Shown here piece after piece: positions 44,635-52,653 of a stretch of DNA of 64,000 bases. The position numbers and the translations under genes are program-made. Position 1 is the stretch's first letter. Every line of letters starts with the position of its first letter. The stretch covers positions 158,478 through 222,477 of the forward strand of contig DIGE01000016.1 in NCBI GenBank assembly GCA_002419465.1, written 5' to 3'. This DNA is from Geobacter sp. UBA5730. Lineage in GTDB: Bacteria > Desulfobacterota > Desulfuromonadia > Geobacterales > Pseudopelobacteraceae. The notes under the pieces were generated by a model that saw nothing but the letters and a program-made list of their open reading frames with translations, was not told where the DNA came from and searched no databases.

Positions 44635-46635
44635 TTATTCAGTCAGCATCCTGGCAAAGAAATCCATCCCCATGTCTGCCGGAGGGGCGTCTTCGACCTC
44701 AGACCGTCCGCCTGCCAGCAGTTGTGGCGGTAGTTCCGCCAGAAACCGGCTGGGGCTGCGTTCTTCCTTGGTGCCATATTTGCGCCGAGTGAGACAACGG
44801 GAGATGGTCAACCGCTCTCTGGCGCGCGTGATGCCCACGTAACAGAGGCGGCGCTCTTCAGCCACCTCCGGGTCTTCGTCGGCAGAGCGGTGGTGGGGCA
44901 GCAGCCCCTCCTCCATGCCCACCAGGTAGACGTGGGGGAACTCCAGCCCCTTGCTGGCATGCAGCGACATCAGGGTGACAGCATCCTGGGGTTGTTTGTC
45001 TTCGCCAGTTTCGCGGCGGTTGTCCTCGGTCAGGGCGATCCGCTCCAAAAAGTCAGCTATGCCAGCTTCAGGGTAACGCTCTTCAAAGGCTGCCAGGGCG
45101 CTCACCAGTTGTTCGATATTTTCTATCCGTTTGCGGGCCTGATTATGATCACCCAGGGTGCGATGCAGTTCGTCATCGATGCCAAGTCGCTTGAACAGCG
45201 CCTTGGCCTGGGCTGCCAGTTGGTTGGGCTTTAGGTTTGCCAACTCCTGGCGCAATAGGCTGTGAAAAGCGCTGACCGTCTTGCGAGCTCCCTCGGCAAT
45301 CCCTTCGATCTCGGCCACTCGGGCCAAGGCGTTAAACAGGATGGTGTTATGTTCCAGTGACCATTGGTTGAGCCGCAGCATGGTGGTGTCACCGATTCCC
45401 CGGCGCGGGAAATTGATGATCCGCACCAGGGAGGCCTCATCCTGGGGGTTGGCCAGCACGGCCAGATAGGCCAGGGTATCCTTAACCTCTTTGCGTTCAA
45501 AAAATTTTTGACCTCCTACCAGGATATACGGTATCCCCTCCATCCGTAATGCCTCTTCAAAGGTGCGGCTCTGCGTGTTACTGCGGTAGAGAATGGCAAA
45601 GTCACGCCAGGGGCGACGTTGCTGGTACTGAGCGAGTTGCAGCTGTTCCACCACCAGATGGGCCTCACTCTCCTCATCATCGGCCACGATCTGGCCGATG
45701 GTCTCACCTTCATCGCTGGCGGTCCAGAGGGCCTTGTCACTGCGGGTCCGGTTGTTGCGGATCACCGCGTTGGCGGCAGCGAGGATCGTGCCGGTGGAGC
45801 GATAATTCTGTTCCAGTTTCACCACCAGGCAACCCTGGCGCTGTTGCTCGAAGGAAAGGATGTTTTGTACCTCTGCTCCTCGCCAGCCGTAGATGGATTG
45901 ATCATCGTCCCCCACCACACAAAGGTTGCCGTGGAGCTCGGCCAGTAGCTCAATCAGGCGATACTGGCAGGTGTTGGTGTCCTGATATTCGTCAACCATC
46001 AGGTAGCGGAAGCGGCGTTGCCAGTAATCCCGTACCTCTGGCAAGGTCTCCAGGAGCTGCACCGCCAGCATGATGATGTCGTCAAAGTCAATGGCGTTGA
46101 AGGCTTTGAGTAGTCGCTGGTAGCGGGGATACACCACTGCCGTGGCACTGTCCAATGGATCGGTGGAATCTTTGGGGTAGGCCTCCGGGCTGATCAACCG
46201 GTTTTTCGCCAGGGATATCCGCCAACGGATGCTGTCCGGGTTGTGCTGCTTGGGGTCAAGCTCCAGGTCGCGCATCGCCTGACGCAAAACCCCGCTTTGA
46301 TCGCTTTCCGTATAAATCGAAAAGCTGGGTTTATAGCCCAGTCGGCGAATGTCGCGCCGCAGGATACGGACCGCCAGGGAGTGGAAGGTGCTGATCACCA
46401 TCCCCTGGGAGGCCTTGCCGGCCGCTGCCGTGACCCGTTCCTGCATCTCTTTGGCAGCCTTGTTGGTGAAGGTAACCGCCAGGATTTCTTCTGGTGGTAT
46501 CCGTTTGTTTTTAAGGAGATGCACAATCCGGCTGGTGATAACCTGCGTTTTGCCGGAACCGGCACCGGCCAGCACAAGCAAGGGACCTTCCGTATGATGA
46601 ACTGCTGCATATTGTTGTGGGTTGAGACGTGCCAT
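44635..46635 (-). CDS. UvrD/Rep-family ATP-dependent DNA helicase
   Basis: Superfamily 1A 3'-5' DNA helicase of 666 residues. Motifs in order: Q motif LNPQQYAAVHHTEGPLLVLA, Walker A GAGSGKTQVITSRI (about 23-35), VTFTNKAAKEMQERV, Walker B LMVDEYQDTNTCQY, GDDDQSIYGWRGA, QNYRST, VTLMSLHASKGLEFPHVYLV and the final YVGITRARERLTIS. Length matches E. coli Rep (673), and it is shorter than UvrD (720) because the C-terminal extension is lacking. No clear ribosome site precedes the ATG. It acts in replication restart or repair; rep versus pcrA/uvrD naming is uncertain. Confidence 0.94.
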   Translation of the reverse strand: MARLNPQQYAAVHHTEGPLLVLAGAGSGKTQVITSRIVHLLKNKRIPPEEILAVTFTNKAAKEMQERVTAAAGKASQGMVISTFHSLAVRILRRDIRRLGYKPSFSIYTESDQSGVLRQAMRDLELDPKQHNPDSIRWRISLAKNRLISPEAYPKDSTDPLDSATAVVYPRYQRLLKAFNAIDFDDIIMLAVQLLETLPEVRDYWQRRFRYLMVDEYQDTNTCQYRLIELLAELHGNLCVVGDDDQSIYGWRGAEVQNILSFEQQRQGCLVVKLEQNYRSTGTILAAANAVIRNNRTRSDKALWTASDEGETIGQIVADDEESEAHLVVEQLQLAQYQQRRPWRDFAILYRSNTQSRTFEEALRMEGIPYILVGGQKFFERKEVKDTLAYLAVLANPQDEASLVRIINFPRRGIGDTTMLRLNQWSLEHNTILFNALARVAEIEGIAEGARKTVSAFHSLLRQELANLKPNQLAAQAKALFKRLGIDDELHRTLGDHNQARKRIENIEQLVSALAAFEERYPEAGIADFLERIALTEDNRRETGEDKQPQDAVTLMSLHASKGLEFPHVYLVGMEEGLLPHHRSADEDPEVAEERRLCYVGITRARERLTISRCLTRRKYGTKEERSPSRFLAELPPQLLAGGRSEVEDAPPADMGMDFFARMLTE

Positions 46636-46755
46636 GGGGGGTAGGGTGTATCACATATGAGGGGGAGAGTGCAATTGCTGCTTGATGAGAACTATTGTTG
46701 CATGATTGTAACAACCGGGTAGAATCATGACATGCTACTCATCAGGAGGGCCATC

Positions 46756-49071
46756 GTGGCTGCTGGTATCAAGTTTGCCAAAGGCAAAAAACGGATGGAT
46801 GACAATCCAGGGCAAAAAAATATTCGTACCCCCCTGCCAAGCGATGCATCTGAAACGGCGTCAACCAAGGGAGCCGGCAGCAGTTCCGGCCCTAAGACCC
46901 GGCGGAGTGCCAAGCCTGTGGCGGTGAAAAAGTCGGTTGATTCAAAGTCGATGCCGCCAGGTTCTTCAGGGATCAAGCTGGATGACAGTCAGTGGTATCT
47001 TAATCGTGAACTAACCTGGTTGAGCTTCAACCAGCGGGTATTGTACGAGGCTGCCGATCCCCGTACGCCACTTTTGGAACGGGTTAAATTCCTGGCCATT
47101 GTCAGCGCAAATCTGGATGAGTTTTTCATGAAGCGGATTGGTGGTCTTAAGCAGCAGCTGGCTGCCGGTGTTCAGGAGTTGACCCCGGATGGGCGCAGCC
47201 CCCGTCAGCAACTGGTGGAGTGCCACCGGCTGATCCGTGAGCTCGATAGCCAGCGAGAAGCCTTGTTCAGGAAGGTGCTGACGTTGCTTGATGACAAGGG
47301 GATTGAGATCGTCTCCTGGAAGGGATTAACCATCAAGGAGCAGAAAGTTTTGCGGGAGCGCTATGCCCAGGATATCTATCCGCTCTTGACCCCTCAAGCC
47401 GTTGACCCGGCGCACCCGTTCCCCTTTGTTTCGAACCTTTCCCTTAATCTGTTGGTGACGGTGCGTTACCTGCGCGAAAAGGAAATCTCCCTGGCCCGGG
47501 TCAAGGTGCCCTTGGGCCCCGGGGTGCCCCGCTTTATGCAGGTGGGCAAAGGTGATCGGTTTATTCGCCTGGAGGAGGTGATGGCCGCCAACCTGGAGAT
47601 GCTGTTTCCTGGCATGCGGGTGGTTTCCTGTGAGTTCTTCCGGGTTACCCGGAACGCCAATACTGAAAAGGATGAGGAACAGGCCGACGATCTGGTGGCG
47701 ATGATCGAATCCGAGCTGCAGGAACGCAAGTTCGCCCCGATTGTACGGCTGGAGGTGGCCACTGGTATGGACCCGGTGCATAAGGGCCACCTGGCGGCCC
47801 AATTGGAGCTGGATGAGGAGAGTGATGTCTTTGAGGTCCCGGGAATGTTGGCCATGCGGGATCTGTTCGAGCTGGCTCGCCTCAACTATCCCAAACTGCA
47901 TGATCCGCCCCATCATCCGGTGGATCAACCACAGCTCATTACCAATCGCAACATTTTCCATGTGATCCGTGATGCCGGGGCATTGTTGGTACATCACCCC
48001 TACGAATCATTCTCCAGCTCAGTAGAGCGGTTTTTGAACGAGGCGGCTGACGATCCCAAGGTTTGCGCAATCAAGATGACACTTTACCGCACCTCGCGTG
48101 AGAGCCGTCTGGTGGACGCCCTGGTTCGGGCTGCAGAAAACGGTAAGCAGGTGGCGGTGGTCGTAGAACTCAAGGCCCGGTTTGACGAGGCGGCCAACCT
48201 GCATCTGGCTGAACGGATGGAAGAGGCTGGTATCCACGTCACCTACGGAGTTGTGGGCCTGAAGACCCACTGTAAGGTTACCCTGGTGGTCAGGCGGGAT
48301 TACAGCGGGATCAGGCGTTATGTGCATATTGGCACCGGTAATTATCATGGTGACACAGCTCGCATCTACAGTGATCTGGGCCTGTTCACCAGTGACGATG
48401 CCATCGGCCGCGATATAACGGAACTATTCAACTACCTGACCACCGGTTTTATGCCGCGCCGCACCTATCTCAAGCTGTTGCCGGCACCCAAACACCTTAA
48501 ACGGGCGCTCCAGGAGAAGATTGAGCGTGAGATTATCTTACATCGTGAAAAAGGTGGCGGGCATCTGCAATTCAAGATGAACGCCCTTGAGGATGCGGAT
48601 ATCGTTGAGTCACTGTATCGGGCCACGCAGGCCGGGGTTAAGGTCGACCTGTATGTGCGTGATTCCTGCCGGTTTCGGCCTGCTGTTCCAGGTCTCTCCG
48701 AAACTGGCCGGGTGGTCAGCATTGTGGGGCGTTTTCTGGAACACAGCCGGATTTACTATTTCCGCAACAATGGGAATGAGGAATATCTGATCGGCTCGGC
48801 CGATGCAATGAAGCGCAATTTGGAATCGCGGGTGGAGATACTGGCACCAGTGGAACAACCGGAACTGCGTCTGCAGTTGCGTGCGATACTGGATGGCCAT
48901 GACGCTGACCGGCGTTCGGCTTGGGATATGCTGTCGGATGGCAGTTATGTCCAGCGTCGCCCCAAGGGTGAGAGCGAGCAGGGTGGGTTGCACCAACTGC
49001 TGATTGCAGCGGCTGAAAAAGCCGCCAAGGATGCGCTGCGCCTGAAAAAGCGTATTGCACGGGGAAAGTAG
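46756..49071 (+). CDS. ppk1: Polyphosphate kinase 1
   Basis: Membrane-associated enzyme that polymerises ATP gamma-phosphate into polyphosphate. The N-terminal domain begins WYLNRELTWLSFNQRVLYEA (about residue 78) and FLAIVSANLDEFFMKRIGGL; the catalytic core has IKMTLYRTSRESRLVDALVR, GLKTHCKVTLVVRRD with the autophosphorylated His, and HIGTGNYHGDTARIYSDLGL. I choose the GTG at 46756 because AGGAGG lies six bases upstream; the ATG at 46732 lies before that site. The 75-residue Lys/Ser-rich N-terminal extension is longer than usual. It is monocistronic and divergent from the helicase gene. Confidence 0.95.
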   Translation: MAAGIKFAKGKKRMDDNPGQKNIRTPLPSDASETASTKGAGSSSGPKTRRSAKPVAVKKSVDSKSMPPGSSGIKLDDSQWYLNRELTWLSFNQRVLYEAADPRTPLLERVKFLAIVSANLDEFFMKRIGGLKQQLAAGVQELTPDGRSPRQQLVECHRLIRELDSQREALFRKVLTLLDDKGIEIVSWKGLTIKEQKVLRERYAQDIYPLLTPQAVDPAHPFPFVSNLSLNLLVTVRYLREKEISLARVKVPLGPGVPRFMQVGKGDRFIRLEEVMAANLEMLFPGMRVVSCEFFRVTRNANTEKDEEQADDLVAMIESELQERKFAPIVRLEVATGMDPVHKGHLAAQLELDEESDVFEVPGMLAMRDLFELARLNYPKLHDPPHHPVDQPQLITNRNIFHVIRDAGALLVHHPYESFSSSVERFLNEAADDPKVCAIKMTLYRTSRESRLVDALVRAAENGKQVAVVVELKARFDEAANLHLAERMEEAGIHVTYGVVGLKTHCKVTLVVRRDYSGIRRYVHIGTGNYHGDTARIYSDLGLFTSDDAIGRDITELFNYLTTGFMPRRTYLKLLPAPKHLKRALQEKIEREIILHREKGGGHLQFKMNALEDADIVESLYRATQAGVKVDLYVRDSCRFRPAVPGLSETGRVVSIVGRFLEHSRIYYFRNNGNEEYLIGSADAMKRNLESRVEILAPVEQPELRLQLRAILDGHDADRRSAWDMLSDGSYVQRRPKGESEQGGLHQLLIAAAEKAAKDALRLKKRIARGK

Positions 49072-49196
49072 TTACGTCGTAGCGGCAGGTGTCAGCGGCA
49101 GTTCGATAGAAAAACAGGTTTGGCCATCAGTAGAACTGAAGCCAACCTGCCACCCAGATAACGCTCTCAAACAGTTTGATACGAGGTATTCGTTGC

Positions 49197-49297
49197 GTTG
49201 CACTGCAACGTCTGCGTTGCAAGGCTGTTGCTGTATTGTAATACAATGAAATTACAACCGTTTTTTCCATTTGCGTGCATTATGTTGCGGTTGCAAC
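49197..49297. promoter_or_regulatory. Cluster of GTTGCA/TGCAAC repeats: candidate activator binding sites (UAS)
   Basis: The 336-base gap after ppk1 holds GTTGCA-C-TGCAAC (49197-49209), single half-sites GTTGCAA (49216-49222) and GTTGC (49227-49231), and GTTGCG-GT-TGCAAC (49284-49297). The last dyad is about 57 bases upstream of a sigma-54 promoter, the usual distance for an enhancer-binding activator. The same elements recur upstream of the promoter at 56121-56136. Confidence 0.7.
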
Positions 49298-49353
49298 GTG
49301 AAAATAAGGAAGTCTTCATGTGTAACATATTGTAATCAAATAAAATTTTAGTT

Positions 49354-49369
49354 CGGCACGTTTAGTGCT
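49354..49369 (+). promoter_or_regulatory. Sigma-54 (-24/-12) promoter of the first MKAK operon
   Basis: CGGCACG-TTTA-GTGCT has the invariant GG (49355-49356) and GC (49367-49368) with exactly 10 bases between, matching the sigma-54 consensus TGGCACG-N4-TTGCW with two mismatches. Expected start of transcription is about 49380, 28 bases before the first gene. Confidence 0.72.
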
Positions 49370-49407
49370 AGCTATATTGTCAACCAAAAGACTGCGGGAG
49401 GTGTGCC

Positions 49408-49572
49408 ATGACCACTCATAGCCAGATTATGCGGGAATCATCTTTGGCACCATTACATCCCCTGGCAAAATGGACGCTGTTTGCCATCGGGTTGGCCCTG
49501 TTCGGGTATGTGCTCTGGTCGGTATGCTTCGTGTTGATCAGGCTTTTGGGACTTGGCGTTTCGCAGATATAG
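49408..49572 (+). CDS. Small single-helix membrane protein
   Basis: A 54-residue protein preceded by GGGAGG. It begins TTHSQIMRESSLAPLHPLAK and has one hydrophobic helix (WTLFAIGLALFGYVLWSVCF, about residues 22-41) and a short tail. I recognise no family. It is the first gene after a sigma-54 promoter and is followed by an MKAK-type small protein 9 bases downstream, so both are probably made only when the sigma-54 activator is active. Confidence 0.72.
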   Translation: MTTHSQIMRESSLAPLHPLAKWTLFAIGLALFGYVLWSVCFVLIRLLGLGVSQI

Positions 49573-49581
49573 GAGGTCGGT

Positions 49582-49854
49582 ATGAAAGCAAAAGCGAATT
49601 ATGGAGGCCTGGTCGGTATGGTGCCGGTAGGCGGACTCACCCTGCAGGAAACGGTTTCCATTGCCGGGGGTGAAACATTGCTGCAGCGTGCAGATGAGTT
49701 ATACCAGTCCGGTCACGAACAGGATGCACGAGCTGCGGTACGAGAGGCGCTGCAAGTGGCCATGCGCCGTCTTGATACTGTCCATGGCACCGGTCAACAG
49801 CAGAAACGTCAGGTTGCGGATGCCGCTGGAGAGGTGGCCTGGGAGCCCTGCTAG
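49582..49854 (+). CDS. MKAK-type small protein, soluble member
   Basis: A 90-residue protein with AGGAGG before its ATG. Its N-terminus MKAKANYGGLVG resembles those of two other small proteins in the window (MKAKSNFSTLVA and MKAKVSYSDLDD). The remainder has a helical part (LLQRADELYQSGHEQDARAA) resembling a single TPR-like hairpin and lacks a membrane helix, unlike its relatives. It is the second gene of the sigma-54-dependent unit. Its stop TAG lies inside the palindrome CTAG that also supplies the stop of the convergent TPR gene, so the two transcripts must overlap. Confidence 0.75.
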   Translation: MKAKANYGGLVGMVPVGGLTLQETVSIAGGETLLQRADELYQSGHEQDARAAVREALQVAMRRLDTVHGTGQQQKRQVADAAGEVAWEPC

Positions 49855-50651
49855 CGCAGTCCTGCCATGTCTAACAATTTTCCCCACATTCGGTTGAACC
49901 AGCGCCCCAAGCGGATGGATACCTTTTCCAGCCAGGTTTCATCACCACGTTGTTTTTTGAGAACCAAAGCAAGGTTAAGGCGGGTTTCATAATCCTGGGG
50001 GTTGACCGCCTGCGCCAAGCGCAGCCATTCCAGGGCGCCATCCAGATCATGCAGCATAGCCAGTGAGATTCCTAACTGGCGCATGGCATCGTAATCCTGT
50101 TCATTCACCATCAGTGCCCGTTTAAACCAGCCCAGGGCCTCCTGATCCTCCCCAACCTTGGAATAGGATACACCAATCTGCCGCAAGGCGTCGCCATCAT
50201 TCGGGTTGATAGCCAAGGCTGCTTCAAAGAAACGAATTGCTTTGCGATCACGGTCAAGCCGGGAATGGGCTATTCCCATACAGCGCAGGGTGTCGGCATC
50301 ATGGGGATCAAGTGCAAGTACCTTGTCAAAGGTGCGTACAGCACTCCAGGTTTTATTATTCATCAGCTGCCAGATGCCGATGCCACGCTGCAGGAAAACG
50401 TCATCCGGGGCAAGGACTACAGCCTCCTGGAGCAGCCGTCCCTGTTCCTTGCTGCTGCGGTCATGATACCAGGCTGATTCGGCCTGGAAATACCGTTCAT
50501 ACGCTTTGTCGCCGGCAGCAGCAGTAATCCCTTGAGTGAGCAACTGCTGTCCTTCTTCGATTCGTCCCAGGTCATACAGATCATCGATCTGGGCTGCGAG
50601 TTTTTGTAGTTCGGCCCGTTTCACGTAATCGGCACTCCTCTCAGTTGTCAC
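49851..50651 (-). CDS. Tetratricopeptide-repeat protein
   Basis: A 266-residue cytoplasmic protein made almost entirely of TPR helices, for example AVRTFDKVLALDPHDADTLR, AIRFFEAALAINPNDGDALR and ALGWFKRALMVNEQDYDAMR. The C-terminus (WLEKVSIRLGRWFNRMWGKL) is amphipathic and may touch the membrane. Translation starts at a GTG at 50651 that overlaps the end of the sigma-54 activator gene by 11 bases, indicating coupling. A role as a protein-binding partner of the activator is plausible but unproven. Confidence 0.85.
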   Translation of the reverse strand: MTTERSADYVKRAELQKLAAQIDDLYDLGRIEEGQQLLTQGITAAAGDKAYERYFQAESAWYHDRSSKEQGRLLQEAVVLAPDDVFLQRGIGIWQLMNNKTWSAVRTFDKVLALDPHDADTLRCMGIAHSRLDRDRKAIRFFEAALAINPNDGDALRQIGVSYSKVGEDQEALGWFKRALMVNEQDYDAMRQLGISLAMLHDLDGALEWLRLAQAVNPQDYETRLNLALVLKKQRGDETWLEKVSIRLGRWFNRMWGKLLDMAGLR

Positions 50652-52317
50652 TCAATCCATACCGTTTCATCCACCGCCAGAGTGTGGTCCGCTCCACACC
50701 CAGTTCCCGTGCTGCCTCACTGCGATTGCCATCGTGGGCTGCCAGTATGTTGCGGATTTCATCAGCAGAGGGGATCCGGCCGGATCTGCGTGGTTCTGTG
50801 GCAGCATTTACAGTGCTGGCATCAACAAAATTGCTTGGCAGCTGTTCCAGTGTGATTTCATTCCCTTTGCAGAGGATCACTGATTGTTCCAGCAGGTTTA
50901 ACAGCTCCCGTACGTTACCGGGAAAACTATGGTTCAGCAACAACTTCAGCACATCAGGGGCCACGCTGCGGACCTTTTTGTTGTAGGCTATATTGAACCG
51001 TTGCAGGGCCATATCCACCAATAAAGGTATATCTTCGCGGCGTTCCCGTAGCGGCGGGATGTTGAGGGTAACGATGTTAATCCTGAAATAGAGGTCTTGC
51101 CGGAAGGTTCCGTTTGCGACCATCTCTTCCAGATTGCGGTGCGTTGCCGTGATGAAACGTACGTCGGCTTTGATGGGAGCACGGGCGCCCAGGGGCTGGA
51201 ACTCGTGGTTTTCAAGTACACGGAGTAGTTTTACCTGGAGTAGTAGCGGCAAATCCCCAACTTCATCCAGAAAAAAAGTACCGCCTTGGCAAAGCTCCAG
51301 ACGACCAGGGCGGTTTTCGGTGGCACCGGTAAAGGCGCCTTTCCGAACACCAAAAATTTCAGATTCAAGCAAGGTTTCAGGCAACGCACCACAGTTGACA
51401 ATTACCAGTGGTCCGTTGCGCCGGGGAGAAAGCTCGTGAATCGCTCGGGCGAACAGCTCTTTACCGGTACCTGACTCGCCATGGAGAAAGACGGTGGCAT
51501 CACTGGCAGCAATATCCTCCATCACATCAAACAGGCGGCGCATGCCAGGGTTGCGGCTCACCAGGCTGCGGAAGGTGTACTTGTCGCGCAGTTCTTCACG
51601 CATGCTGGTGATCGGTGTCAGGTCCCGGACAGTTTCAATACCGCCCATTACCTTTCCAGCACAGTCGTACAGGGTGGAGGCACTGACGGAGATCAGCTTT
51701 TTTCTCCCGGAGCGGTCGATAATGTCCACTTCACGCTGAATAGACTGGCCGGTGGCGATGGCTTCCACCATCGGGCAGGCACCGGTGCAGACCTCGGTGC
51801 GGAAAATCTCATAACAAGGTCTGCCGATCGCCTCATCATGGCTAACTCCGGTGATTTCCTCGGCAGCCCTGTTGAAATGCGTGATCAGCATCCCTTCGTC
51901 GACGGTGAAGAGTCCATCTGGTACTGAATCCATAATCGCGTAAATTCGACGCAGACTACGGATGGTCTCCACCCCGCCGATCGGGTTGCCTTCACCGTCA
52001 TAGAGGATTGAGGCACTGACTGATACCGGCACCGGATCGTCCTGGCAGTTCTGGATGGTCACTTCCCGGTTGAGCACCGGTTTGCCCTTTTCAATCGCCT
52101 CCCGCACCGGGCATCTGCTGAAACAGACCGCCGTGCGAAAGACTTCGTGACAGGGTCTGCCGATGGCGCTTTCACGGGGAATGCCGGTAATCAGTTCGGC
52201 GGCCCGGTTATAAGCCATGATTTTCATATTCCGGTCAACGGTAAATACCCCGTCGGCCACCGAGTCCATGATGTGGGAAACATATTCGAGATGTTCACAG
52301 TCTTTTTTCTTCGTCAT
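50641..52317 (-). CDS. Sigma-54-dependent activator with two cysteine-rich PAS domains
   Basis: A 558-residue enhancer-binding protein. Two PAS domains (about 12-122 and 124-236) each carry a CxnCx3C motif: GRPCHEVFRTAVCFSRCP (C56, C65, C69) and GRPCYEIFRTEVCTGACP (C168, C177, C181), suited to a metal, Fe-S or thiol redox sensor. The AAA+ domain follows, with Walker A GESGTGKE (280-287) and the sigma-54 contact GAFTGA (328-333). The C-terminus is a Fis-type helix-turn-helix (IRNILAAHDGNRSEAARELG and LWRWMKRYGL). No receiver domain is present, so it senses directly. Its likely targets are the two nearby sigma-54 promoters with GTTGCA/TGCAAC repeats. It overlaps the TPR gene. Confidence 0.93.
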   Translation of the reverse strand: MTKKKDCEHLEYVSHIMDSVADGVFTVDRNMKIMAYNRAAELITGIPRESAIGRPCHEVFRTAVCFSRCPVREAIEKGKPVLNREVTIQNCQDDPVPVSVSASILYDGEGNPIGGVETIRSLRRIYAIMDSVPDGLFTVDEGMLITHFNRAAEEITGVSHDEAIGRPCYEIFRTEVCTGACPMVEAIATGQSIQREVDIIDRSGRKKLISVSASTLYDCAGKVMGGIETVRDLTPITSMREELRDKYTFRSLVSRNPGMRRLFDVMEDIAASDATVFLHGESGTGKELFARAIHELSPRRNGPLVIVNCGALPETLLESEIFGVRKGAFTGATENRPGRLELCQGGTFFLDEVGDLPLLLQVKLLRVLENHEFQPLGARAPIKADVRFITATHRNLEEMVANGTFRQDLYFRINIVTLNIPPLRERREDIPLLVDMALQRFNIAYNKKVRSVAPDVLKLLLNHSFPGNVRELLNLLEQSVILCKGNEITLEQLPSNFVDASTVNAATEPRRSGRIPSADEIRNILAAHDGNRSEAARELGVERTTLWRWMKRYGLSDN

Positions 52318-52351
52318 TACCTCTCCCTCCGGGACAGGTGGAATTCTACCA

Positions 52352-52582
52352 TCAGACCTTGGGGGTTGTGCAGCGTAACAGTCGTTCCGTACGATTGCGT
52401 GAGATCCGCATCAACATGACACCTGTCATGGAGAGCAGGACACCGCCGATTAATAGGGTGAAGCCGGTTGTTGTGTAGGCAGCGGAGCTGATGGCCAAAA
52501 CGCCTACACCGCCAAAGGTGCTGATGCCGCCGCAAATATACAGCACCAGGGCAAGGATGGGAACTGTTTGCGCTACTTTCAT
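52352..52582 (-). CDS. Small two-helix membrane protein
   Basis: A 76-residue protein with two hydrophobic segments (TVPILALVLYICGGISTFGG and TGFTLLIGGVLLSMTGVML) and a basic tail (RISRNRTERLLR). GGAG lies ten bases upstream of the ATG. I recognise no family. It is 34 bases upstream of the sigma-54 activator gene on the same strand and probably in its operon, possibly as a membrane partner (guess). Confidence 0.72.
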   Translation of the reverse strand: MKVAQTVPILALVLYICGGISTFGGVGVLAISSAAYTTTGFTLLIGGVLLSMTGVMLMRISRNRTERLLRCTTPKV

Positions 52583-52604
52583 GGTGAGTATTCTCCTGCG
52601 TAAA

Positions 52605-52636
52605 TAAAAAAATAAGGCGCAGGGGTTGCCTGCGCC
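52605..52636 (-). terminator. Rho-independent terminator of the CbcL-like gene
   Basis: On the minus strand GGCGCAGG (52636-52629) and CCTGCGCC (52623-52616) form a perfect 8-base-pair stem with a 5-base loop, followed by TTATTTTTTTATTT. Confidence 0.9.
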
Positions 52637-52653
52637 TCTTTGCAGACTTGGTG

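Noticed and set aside
49055..49249. Small plus-strand frame after ppk1
   Set aside because: Overlaps the end of ppk1 and runs into the repeat cluster; no ribosome site.
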